Origin: an uncultured Clostridia bacterium
GTDB taxonomy: Bacteria > Bacillota > Clostridia > Christensenellales > Aristaeellaceae
DNA length: 64,000 nt
Assembly (NCBI GenBank): GCA_945948915.1
Contig: CAMFCQ010000002.1
Span: 1 to 64,000 of the forward strand
Direction of reading: 5' to 3'
Both the position numbers and the translations under genes were made by a program. The notes below the pieces were generated by a model. The model saw only the letters and a program-made list of their open reading frames with translations, was not told the DNA's origin and made no database searches. Positions 57,493 through 64,000 of this stretch are shown here, in pieces. Positions within the stretch are counted from its first letter, which is position 1; each line of letters begins with the position of its first letter.

Positions 57493-58878
57493 ATGCTTTC
57501 ATCCGACCTTTGCTCCCGGGTGCTTTCGCGCGCGCTGCGCGGCGGCGGCACATTCGCGGAGATCTTTTACGAGGACACCCGCTCCTTCGGCATGACGCTG
57601 CGCTCTGGCAAGATCGAAAACGCCGCCGTCTCGCGTCCTCGCGGCGCGGGCATCCGCATCTACGACGGCCTGCGCTCCATCTACGTCTACACCTGCGATG
57701 TGACGCAGCAGGGCCTTCTGCGCGCCGCCGACCGCGCCGCCGCCGCCGTGACCGACACCCGCGGCACGGGCCGCGACGTGATCCTGCATGAAAAGACATT
57801 CACCGATATGCACCCGGTGAAGGCGCCGGTGCTGGGCGTTGACGCGCAAAGGCGCGCGGACGTGCTGCGCGCCGCGGACAGCGCCGCCCGCGCGGTCTCC
57901 GGCCGCATCACGCAGGTGTCCTGCGGCCTGCTTGCCCGCGAGCAGCACGTGCTCATCGCCAACAGCGAGGGCCTGTATACCGGAGACACGCGCACCTATA
58001 CCCGCCTGACCTGCGCCGCCATCGCCAGCGACGGCGCGGAGAACCAGACCGGCACGGACAGCCCCGGCGCGCTGATGGGCTTTGAGCTGTTTGAAAGCCG
58101 CGTCGATCCCGAAAAGAGCGGACAAAAGGCCGCCAAAACCGCCGTCACCATGCTCGACGCGCCGTATGTGCAGGCGGGCGATATGCCGGTGGTCATCGCC
58201 GGGGGCTTCGGCGGCGTGATCTTCCACGAGGCCTGCGGCCACTCGCTCGAGGCGACGAGTGTGGAGCCCGGCATGAGCGAATTTGCCGGCAAGCTGGGAG
58301 AGCAGATCGCCGCGCCGTGCGTCACCGCCATCGACGACGGCACCATGCCAAACGAGTGGGGCAGCGAAAACATCGACGACGAGGGCACGCCGACCACGCG
58401 CCTTGTGCTCATCGAAAACGGCATCCTTAAGAACTACATGATCGACCGGCTCAACGGCCTGAAGATGGGCATGGCGCCCACCGGCAGCGGACGCCGCGAG
58501 AGCTACGCCTACGCGCCGACCAGCCGCATGCGCAACACGTTCATCGCGGCGGGACACGACGACGAGGACGAGATGATCCGCACCATGGGTGACGGCCTGT
58601 ACGCCGCGCAGATGGGCGGCGGCAGCGTCAACCCCGCCACCGGCGAATTCAACTTCGCCGTGCAGGAGGGCTATCTGGTCAAAGACGGCAGGATCGTCTC
58701 GCCCGTGCGCGGCGCGTCGCTCATCGGACGCGGCAGCGAGATCCTCATGCGCATCGACCGCGTGGGCAGGGAGATGACCATGGGCCAGGGCATGTGCGGC
58801 TCGCGCAGCGGCAGCGTGCCCACGAACGTCGGCCAGCCGACCATCCGCGTCAGCCGCCTGACTGTCGGCGGAAAGTGA
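57493..58878 (+). CDS. tldD: TldD-family metallopeptidase
   Basis: 461 residues. Zinc protease subunit with the motif FHEACGHSLEA (HExxxH) and the downstream MAPTGSGRRESYAY block. TldD forms a heterodimer with PmbA/TldE that cuts unfolded peptides; in enterobacteria it matures microcin and degrades CcdA. The start at 57493 has AAAAGGAGG six bases upstream; the GTG at 57475 is too close to it. Followed after ten bases by its partner gene. Confidence 0.95.
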   Translation: MLSSDLCSRVLSRALRGGGTFAEIFYEDTRSFGMTLRSGKIENAAVSRPRGAGIRIYDGLRSIYVYTCDVTQQGLLRAADRAAAAVTDTRGTGRDVILHEKTFTDMHPVKAPVLGVDAQRRADVLRAADSAARAVSGRITQVSCGLLAREQHVLIANSEGLYTGDTRTYTRLTCAAIASDGAENQTGTDSPGALMGFELFESRVDPEKSGQKAAKTAVTMLDAPYVQAGDMPVVIAGGFGGVIFHEACGHSLEATSVEPGMSEFAGKLGEQIAAPCVTAIDDGTMPNEWGSENIDDEGTPTTRLVLIENGILKNYMIDRLNGLKMGMAPTGSGRRESYAYAPTSRMRNTFIAAGHDDEDEMIRTMGDGLYAAQMGGGSVNPATGEFNFAVQEGYLVKDGRIVSPVRGASLIGRGSEILMRIDRVGREMTMGQGMCGSRSGSVPTNVGQPTIRVSRLTVGGK

Positions 58879-58888
58879 GGGAACGCAT

Positions 58889-60232
58889 ATGGAAAAGAGC
58901 TTTGAAAACCAGATGAACGCCTTCGCCGACAGGGCACTTGCCGCCGCGCAGGCCGCTGGCATCTCCCCTGCCGAGGCGACGTATTCCCTGAGCGAATCCT
59001 TCTCCGTCCGCGTGCGCGCGCAGAAGCTGGAGGACTACAAGGTCTCCGACCGCTTTCAGCTCACGCTGCGCGGCTGCTGGCATGGCCGCATCGGCACAGC
59101 AAAGACGCAGGCGATGGACGAGGAGAGCCTTGACCTGCTCATTCAGGGCGTGAAGGAGAGCGCCGAGCTGATCGAAACCGATGAGCAGGACGAGATTCTG
59201 CCGCCGGACGCGCATTACGACGCGGTGTGCAATTACAGTGACGCGCTGGATGCCGTCACCGCGGAGGACAAAATCGCGCTGGCAATGCGCATCGACGATC
59301 GCCTGTGCGCCGCCGACGCGCGCATCACCCCCGACGACACCGTCGTCTCCACCGCCGGCGAGGTCTTCTGCCTCAGAAATACGCTGGGCCTCCATCTGTC
59401 GCACAGCAGCAACATGATCTATGCCTACGCCAGTTGCCTGGCCAGAGAGGGCGAAGCCGCCTCCACGGGCTTTAAGCTCCTGTGGGGCTACGCCATGGAG
59501 GACGTCAGCCCCTTCGACGTGGCCGACGGCTGCGTGAAGGACGCGCTGGACAAGCTGGGCGCGGGCCGCCTGCCCAGCGGCGCGCGGCGCGTCGTCATCC
59601 GCAACAACGCCATGGCCGACCTGCTCTCCACGTTCAGCGGCGTGTTCTCCGCGGACAACGCGCAGAAGGGCCTGTCCCTGCTCGCCGGCAAGGAGGGCAC
59701 GGCCATCGCCAGCCCGGCGGTCACGCTGGTTGACGACCCGCTGATGCCCTGGGGCATGGGCAGCTGTCCTTTTGACCGCGAGGGCGCGGCGACGATGAGC
59801 AAGAACGTCATCGACGGCGGCGTGCTGCGCACGCTGCTGCACAACCGCAAGACCGCCAAAAAAGCGGGCGTGCAGACCACCGGCAACGCCGCCGGCGCCG
59901 GCACCGTCGCGCCGAGCAACCTGTACATCGCGCCCGGCCAGGCGCCGCTTGACGATCTGCTCGCGCGCATGGGCGACGGCCTGCTGATCACCGAGGTCAG
60001 CGGCCTGCACGCCGGCGCGAACCCCATCAGCGGCGACTTCTCCCTGCTCTCGCGCGGCTTTGAGATCGCAAACGGTCAGATCCAGCGCGCGGTGGAGCAG
60101 TTCACCGTCGCGGGCAACTTCTTCACGCTCCTGCAGGAGATTGAGGGCGTGGGCAGCGATCTGCTGTTTGAGGGCTCGCCCATCGGCAGCCCGAGCGTCG
60201 CGGTGAAGGCGATGAGTATCGCGGGGGAATAA
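58889..60232 (+). CDS. pmbA: TldE/PmbA-family peptidase partner
   Basis: 447 residues. The partner half without a zinc motif; it shows ATYSLSESFSVRVRAQKLEDY, the usual PmbA opening (in part), then HNRKTAKKAGVQTTGNAAG and GLHAGANPISGDFSLLSRGF. It closes the proteolytic chamber with TldD. It starts ten bases after the tldD stop and has GAGGGAAC upstream. Confidence 0.94.
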   Translation: MEKSFENQMNAFADRALAAAQAAGISPAEATYSLSESFSVRVRAQKLEDYKVSDRFQLTLRGCWHGRIGTAKTQAMDEESLDLLIQGVKESAELIETDEQDEILPPDAHYDAVCNYSDALDAVTAEDKIALAMRIDDRLCAADARITPDDTVVSTAGEVFCLRNTLGLHLSHSSNMIYAYASCLAREGEAASTGFKLLWGYAMEDVSPFDVADGCVKDALDKLGAGRLPSGARRVVIRNNAMADLLSTFSGVFSADNAQKGLSLLAGKEGTAIASPAVTLVDDPLMPWGMGSCPFDREGAATMSKNVIDGGVLRTLLHNRKTAKKAGVQTTGNAAGAGTVAPSNLYIAPGQAPLDDLLARMGDGLLITEVSGLHAGANPISGDFSLLSRGFEIANGQIQRAVEQFTVAGNFFTLLQEIEGVGSDLLFEGSPIGSPSVAVKAMSIAGE

Positions 60233-60243
60233 CGATTTCATCA

Positions 60244-60271
60244 TAAAGGGGCACCTGTCGGTGCCCCTTTT
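60244..60271. terminator. Bidirectional terminator after pmbA
   Basis: Perfect stem AAAGGGGCACC/GGTGCCCCTTT with loop TGTC between convergent genes. Confidence 0.92.
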
Positions 60272-60725
60272 ATGATCTCTTCCGCCTTCCCGCCATCCGC
60301 TGTGCCGCGCCGCATGCGCCCCATGCCAGCGCCGCGCCGAGCGTGTCGATCCCCACGTCCACGGCGCTCGGCCCGCGATCCGCCACAAACGCCTGATGTC
60401 CCTCGTCCGTGGCGGCATAGCAGGCGCACAGGCACAGCGCCGCAAGGCCCGGCCTGCGCGCGCCGCTTTTTTCAAGTGCCCGGCGGTATAGGAAAAACAA
60501 AACCGCGTACTCCGCCATGTGCGCACCCTTGCGCACCAGCAGATGGATGGCGTCCATCGGGACGCCCGACGCCGCGTCCTCCCCAAGGAGAAAGGAAATC
60601 GCCGACAGCACAAGCTGCGCAAGACGCCCGCTCTGTGCCCCGGAGACATCGCCGGGCATCGCGCTCATCAGGAAAATCACGCCCATCCACGTAAGCGCGC
60701 CAAGCCACGCCTTCACCTTGTCCAT
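60270..60725 (-). CDS. VanZ-family membrane protein
   Basis: 151 residues with four membrane helices. Conserved VanZ cues: MGVIFLMSAMPGD, RKGAHMAEYAVLFFLYRRAL (His and Glu) and ATDEGHQAFVADRGPSAVDVGIDTLG (in part). VanZ proteins give low-level teicoplanin resistance in enterococci, but most, like this one, have no link to van operons. The start at 60725 has GGGAGGAAAA upstream. Confidence 0.92.
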   Translation of the reverse strand: MDKVKAWLGALTWMGVIFLMSAMPGDVSGAQSGRLAQLVLSAISFLLGEDAASGVPMDAIHLLVRKGAHMAEYAVLFFLYRRALEKSGARRPGLAALCLCACYAATDEGHQAFVADRGPSAVDVGIDTLGAALAWGACGAAQRMAGRRKRS

Positions 60726-60801
60726 GCCGTTTTCCTCCCTGATCCTTTTTTGCATATCTGTTCACAGGATATCATATTTGACCGGTTTTTGCAAAAAGTG
60801 C

Positions 60802-60829
60802 TTGAGTTTTCATCATCGTCTGGTATAAT
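60802..60829 (+). promoter_or_regulatory. Promoter of the M23 peptidase gene
   Basis: TTGAGT (60802-60807) and TATAAT (60824-60829), 16-bp spacer. Confidence 0.75.
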
Positions 60830-60900
60830 AAATAGAAGAATTCTCCTTGTTTGTCAAGCAAACCATATGAAGCATATTCTCATTTCGGGAGGTATGACCT

Positions 60901-62049
60901 ATGAAAAAAAGAATGACCGCGGCGCTCGCGGCGGCAAGCCTGCTTTTCGCCGTCGGCGCGTTTGCCGAGGACAATGCCGCACTGCCGGGCACGCGTGATG
61001 ACGCTGCCGCCGTTGTCAATACCCCGGCGGCCATCGAGGCGGCGCAGCCCGCCGAAGCAGCCGCCGAGCCGGAAATCGAGGCGTCCGCCGCGGCTGCCGC
61101 CGAACCGGCTGAAACGACGGAAGTGAAGACCGCCGGCGCCAAGCAGCCCGCGGGCGAGCTGGAGATCACCGAGGAATACCGCTGGTTCATCAGCCAGTAC
61201 AAGCACATCCGCGGCCGTACCGTCCGCTACTATGACAACGTGTACGCCTACAACCACGGCGACTACTATCTGACGCCGTTTGACAGCAAGGTGCCCGAGG
61301 AGTACCTGACCGTCGATGAGTCCGGCACCTACGCCGTCGCGCCGATCGTGCTGGACATCACCGACGCCATGCGCGTCGCCCTCTACGGCGGCGATGTGGG
61401 CGAGGTCTCCATGTTCTACGGCCAGTACTGCGAGCGCCGCGGCGACGGCCACGGCCGCACCGGCTTTACCGGCGTGCACGAAGGTATCGACTTCACCAAC
61501 GAGCCGGAGGCCGCGCTGTTTGCGATCATGGGCGGCGAGGTCACCCGGGCCGGCGACAGCAACGGCACCGTCGCCGTGTACAACGCCGATTTTGATGTGA
61601 CCGTGCTCTATCTGCACTGCGAGGAAATCGAGGTTCGCCGCGGCGACGTGATCGAGGCCGGCGACTACATTGCGCAGGAAGGCAAGAAGGGCTCCGACGG
61701 CACCTACACCCATGTGGAGATGCGCGTCGGCCGCCACACCACCTCCAACCCATACCGCAATACGATCCTGGAGAGCGATTGTCCGTATCCGGTGATGCAG
61801 ATGGCGCTGAACGTCGTGGAATCCGGCCGTCAGCCGGTGACTGCCGCCGCCGTGATGGAAGCGCAGCGCATGCGTGAGCAGGCCGAGGCCGAAGCCCGCG
61901 CCGCTGCGGAAGCCGAAGCCGCAAAGCAGGCGGAAAGCGCCGAGCCTGAGATCGAGCTGGTTGACGTGCTGCCCAGCGCTGCCGATGGCTACGGTTTCGC
62001 CGAGCCGACCGCCGCGCCGGAAGCCACGCTGCCGCCGGCTGCCAAGTAA
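60901..62049 (+). CDS. Exported M23-family metallopeptidase (peptidoglycan endopeptidase-like)
   Basis: 382 residues. Signal peptide (MKKRMTAALAAASLLF), an Ala/Glu/Pro-rich linker (about 23-85), and an M23 domain (about 195-290) with zinc ligands in VHEGIDF (HxxxD), LYLHCEE and THVEMRVG. The C-terminal 80 residues are again Ala/Glu/Pro-rich with a coiled-coil-like stretch. It probably trims peptidoglycan or, as in SpoIIQ-like proteins, acts as a scaffold; all ligands are present, so activity is likely. The start at 60901 has GGGAGGT upstream. Own promoter and terminator. Confidence 0.93.
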   Translation: MKKRMTAALAAASLLFAVGAFAEDNAALPGTRDDAAAVVNTPAAIEAAQPAEAAAEPEIEASAAAAAEPAETTEVKTAGAKQPAGELEITEEYRWFISQYKHIRGRTVRYYDNVYAYNHGDYYLTPFDSKVPEEYLTVDESGTYAVAPIVLDITDAMRVALYGGDVGEVSMFYGQYCERRGDGHGRTGFTGVHEGIDFTNEPEAALFAIMGGEVTRAGDSNGTVAVYNADFDVTVLYLHCEEIEVRRGDVIEAGDYIAQEGKKGSDGTYTHVEMRVGRHTTSNPYRNTILESDCPYPVMQMALNVVESGRQPVTAAAVMEAQRMREQAEAEARAAAEAEAAKQAESAEPEIELVDVLPSAADGYGFAEPTAAPEATLPPAAK

Positions 62050-62065
62050 CTGTACAAACCCAACG

Positions 62066-62106
62066 GAGGGTCCTGTCGCCGCCAGGGCGGTCAGGGCCCT
62101 TCTTTG
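62066..62106 (+). terminator. Terminator of the M23 gene
   Basis: Stem AGGGTCCTG-CGCC/GGCGG-CAGGGCCCT followed by TCTTT. Confidence 0.75.
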
Positions 62107-62132
62107 CTACATTCTTCGGAAGGAGGGAAGCC

Positions 62133-63053
62133 ATGACCAGGGTGCTCCGTTATCCGCGCATGAGCGCGCTCGCCTGCATCGGCACGATGGCCTGTGCGCT
62201 TGCGCGCGACTGCTGCGTCAGCGCTTCCCTGGACGGCTGGGCGCGCGTGCTGCTGGCGGCGACGCTTGCGCTGCTGGCGCTGTGCGTCGCGCTGATGAGC
62301 TGCCGGCTCTTTGTGGACGAGGTCGGCATCGGCGTAGGCTTCCTGCTGCGCGTGCGCCGCACCTGCTGGGAGGACATCGCCTCCCTCGGCCTGATCTGCT
62401 GCAACAGCCGCAGGCGCTATCTCTACGGCATGTACCGCGGCTCGACCGATTTCATCAACCTGCTCCACCATGCGCCAAGCTGCGGGCCCTGGGGCTTCGT
62501 GGCGCCCGCCAGCAAAAAGCTGATGCGCGCCGTGTGCACAACCTGCCCGTTTGAGATCGACCTGTCACCCATGCCCACACACAAGCGCGCCAAACGCCTG
62601 CGTCCCCAGTGGCACCAGACGGCCTTCTACGCCGCGATGATGCTGCCCGCCGCTGCCGTCGCGTTCATCACCGGCGCGCTGATGCTGCTGCGCGCGTCGC
62701 AGCTCACCCGCTATCCGCACATCATTGGCCTGACGCTGTGCGCGATGGCGCTCTTTGGCGCGGGGCTCATGCTGCTCTACCGCTTCACGAACACGCTGCT
62801 CACCTGCCCCGCGTTCAACGAAACCGGCGTGTGCGCCGGCAGCGGGCTGTATCTGCCGTGGGACGAGGTGCGCTTTGGCTATGTGCATCGCCTTGCGCAG
62901 ATGAGCGGCCTGTTCCTGCTCTCCCAGCCGCTGGACGCGGCCAACCGGCGGGGCGCGCCGCCGGTTCTGTGCCTGTCCATGCCGGACACGCGCACGCTGA
63001 TTCTGGCCTACCTGATGTACTGCCCGCACGCAAACAGGGGCGTGGATGTCTGA
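62133..63053 (+). CDS. Membrane protein with duplicated helix-pair/PH-like modules, unknown function
   Basis: 306 residues. Two similar halves: a pair of membrane helices (about 10-55 and 168-212), each followed by a beta-rich segment with a Trp-acidic-acidic motif (CWEDIASLGLI and PWDEVRFGYVH). This layout recalls bacterial PH-domain membrane proteins (YdbT-like), but I cannot confirm the family. The start at 62133 has GGAAGGAGGGAAGCC upstream. Single gene with its own terminator. Confidence 0.75.
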   Translation: MTRVLRYPRMSALACIGTMACALARDCCVSASLDGWARVLLAATLALLALCVALMSCRLFVDEVGIGVGFLLRVRRTCWEDIASLGLICCNSRRRYLYGMYRGSTDFINLLHHAPSCGPWGFVAPASKKLMRAVCTTCPFEIDLSPMPTHKRAKRLRPQWHQTAFYAAMMLPAAAVAFITGALMLLRASQLTRYPHIIGLTLCAMALFGAGLMLLYRFTNTLLTCPAFNETGVCAGSGLYLPWDEVRFGYVHRLAQMSGLFLLSQPLDAANRRGAPPVLCLSMPDTRTLILAYLMYCPHANRGVDV

Positions 63054-63063
63054 ACCGCGCGAA

Positions 63064-63100
63064 GCCCGGACGGCCAATCTGCCGTCCGGGCTTCTTTTTC
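63064..63100 (+). terminator. Terminator after the PH-like membrane gene
   Basis: Perfect stem GCCCGGACGG/CCGTCCGGGC followed by TTCTTTTTC. Confidence 0.92.
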
Positions 63101-63112
63101 TATCTCATTTTT

Positions 63113-63400
63113 ATACTCTTTTCTGATAGAAACGAGCAATAAACGCGAAGCGAAGAAGGGAGTCTGAGGGACCGAAGCCTGCCGCCCGCTGTGCGGGAAG
63201 AAGGCAGGCGAAGCGTCGGGAATCGCAAGGAGCGCCGATGGCGCGACTATGCGAGTTCCCCGGACTGAAATCCCTCAGGCAGGTTTGGGCGGCAGCCCAA
63301 CGTATCCCCACGTGGCGAAGCCATTCGGTCAAAGCAGTCAGGGAGCGAAGCGTTACCTGACGAGGCTTAGCACTTGGCTGTTTCTATTTGAAAACAGTAT
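63113..63400. repeat. RB repeat, full 288-bp copy, inverted relative to 10408
   Basis: Begins ATACTCTTTTCTGATAGAAA and ends CTATTTGAAAACAGTAT. It is the reverse complement of 10408-10695 with only a handful of differences and the same 288-bp length, 53 kb apart. Its last base completes the TAA stop of the minus-strand gene to the right. Confidence 0.92.
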
Positions 63401-64000
63401 TATTCCAGCACGCTGACCGTCTTGCCGTCTGAGATCACGCTCACGCTGCCGTCCTCACGGGAGGTGTATACCTGGCTGCCCAGCGATTTCAGAATCTCAA
63501 TGAGCGTCTCGCTCGCAGGCTCCTCCTCGCTGTCGGTGATGTAGGCGATCTTCGGGCAGGCCTGCGTCAGAAAGCGTTCACTCGTGGACACCAGCCGCCC
63601 GTGGTAGGGCACCTTCAGCACGTCGCAGGCGATGTCGCCCTCCTCCATCATTTCCAGCTGTCGCGGCGCCTCCGCGTCCCCGGCGAAGAGGAATTTCGTC
63701 TCGCCGTAGGTCAGGCGCAGGGCGAGGGAGAAGTCGTTCTCCTCGTCCGCGCCGTAGCTGTCGCGGTGCGCGGCCGTGATGGACAGCTTCACGCCGTCAT
63801 CAGACTGCATGACCATGTCCGACTGAATCTCCATCGGATGCCGCGTGATCTCGGGGATCGCCTCCAGTGCCTCCAGAAACTGCGTGTGCTGCTTGCTCTC
63901 CTTGTCATACACCGGCATGATCACCTGGCGGACGGCGACGCTCTCCAGCACCTTGTCCGCGCCGCCGACGTGATCCTTGTCGTAGTGGGTGATGATCAGC
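63400..64000 (-). CDS. ComEC/Rec2-type metallo-beta-lactamase-fold protein, 5' end beyond the window
   Basis: The visible 200 residues are the C-terminal part of an MBL-fold domain. The first residues in the window read LIITHYDKDHVGGAD, the HxxxDH metal motif, followed by DFSLALRLTYGETKFLFAGDAE (in part; Asp ligand) and DVLKVPYHG with another ligand His. The order fits stand-alone competence-like MBL proteins and the ComEC C-terminal domain; the missing N-terminus prevents a choice. The stop codon shares its last base with the RB repeat edge. Confidence 0.88.
   Translation of the reverse strand, partial: LIITHYDKDHVGGADKVLESVAVRQVIMPVYDKESKQHTQFLEALEAIPEITRHPMEIQSDMVMQSDDGVKLSITAAHRDSYGADEENDFSLALRLTYGETKFLFAGDAEAPRQLEMMEEGDIACDVLKVPYHGRLVSTSERFLTQACPKIAYITDSEEEPASETLIEILKSLGSQVYTSREDGSVSVISDGKTVSVLE

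Noticed and set aside
1..64000. tRNA, rRNA, riboswitch or CRISPR array
   Set aside because: No cloverleaf with CCA or T-loop, no rRNA core sequence, no recognised aptamer and no regularly spaced repeats seen; a covariance-model search would settle small RNAs.

Overview
The window is a 64 kb piece of a GC-rich (about 60% or more by eye) Bacillota chromosome, most likely a spore-forming, anaerobic, gut-type member of Clostridia. Evidence for this: a gerA-type spore germination operon, glycyl radical chemistry, a covalent-FMN exported flavoprotein, purine-rich Shine-Dalgarno sequences, consensus TTGACA/TATAAT promoters with 17-18 bp spacers, an LPXTG surface protein and TldD/PmbA proteases. The genus is inferred, not shown. 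I saw no rRNA, tRNA, CRISPR array or prophage. LAYOUT. 0.2-6.1 kb: a membrane protein, an ABC-type solute-binding protein, and a cell-wall cluster (FHA protein, SEDS protein of the FtsW/RodA type, class B PBP). 6.3-10.3 kb, plus strand: murA and glycogen phosphorylase. 10.7-15.0 kb, minus strand: a FucU/RbsD mutarotase, an Rrf2 regulator, cysK and metY with two short Cys-codon leader ORFs, and a flavin-binding protein. 15-21 kb: a glycyl radical enzyme with its activase, a flavinylated exported reductase and a TetR regulator. 21.2-28 kb: a BofC-like protein, rsmG, a YdcF protein, radC and a SWIM-SNF2 helicase. 28.4-31.2 kb: a small P-loop kinase, a pilin-like LPKTG protein, and DAHP synthase behind a textbook Tyr/Phe attenuator. 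31.3-38.5 kb: a long minus-strand operon (two GT39-like membrane proteins, RluA, Cof-HAD, GNAT, RsmF-type methylase, hypothetical). 38.6-46.6 kb: a thioredoxin-reductase-like protein, YhcH, an SGNH-like exported protein, deoD-ybaK-dppA on the plus strand, a split ThrE exporter, and kduI/kduD. 46.8-52.6 kb, plus strand: gerA-like operon, HAD phosphatase, DapA/NanA-family lyase. 52.7-57.3 kb, minus strand: SPFH protein, parB, parA, a hypothetical gene and an MFS transporter. 57.5-64 kb: tldD and pmbA, VanZ, M23 peptidase, a membrane protein, and the 3' part of a ComEC/Rec2-like MBL-fold gene cut by the window edge. HOW THE GENES WORK TOGETHER. Sulfur assimilation (metY, cysK) appears to have its own regulatory set: a consensus promoter, a palindromic operator, an Rrf2 gene next door, and two leader ORFs ending in Cys/Arg codons whose RNA can fold onto or beside the ribosome binding sites. 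aroF carries a leader peptide with three Tyr and two Phe codons, mutually exclusive RNA pairings and an intrinsic terminator. Envelope growth (murA, PBP, SEDS, FHA), uronate breakdown (kduI, kduD) and germination (gerA-like operon) form further units. INTERGENIC REPEATS. Many of the gaps hold members of a GC-rich mobile-looking repeat family with ATACT...AGTAT ends. Two copies are 288 bp and nearly identical, one is interrupted by a second, different miniature element with a 3-bp target duplication, and three genes borrow the last base of their TAA stop from the edge of such an element.
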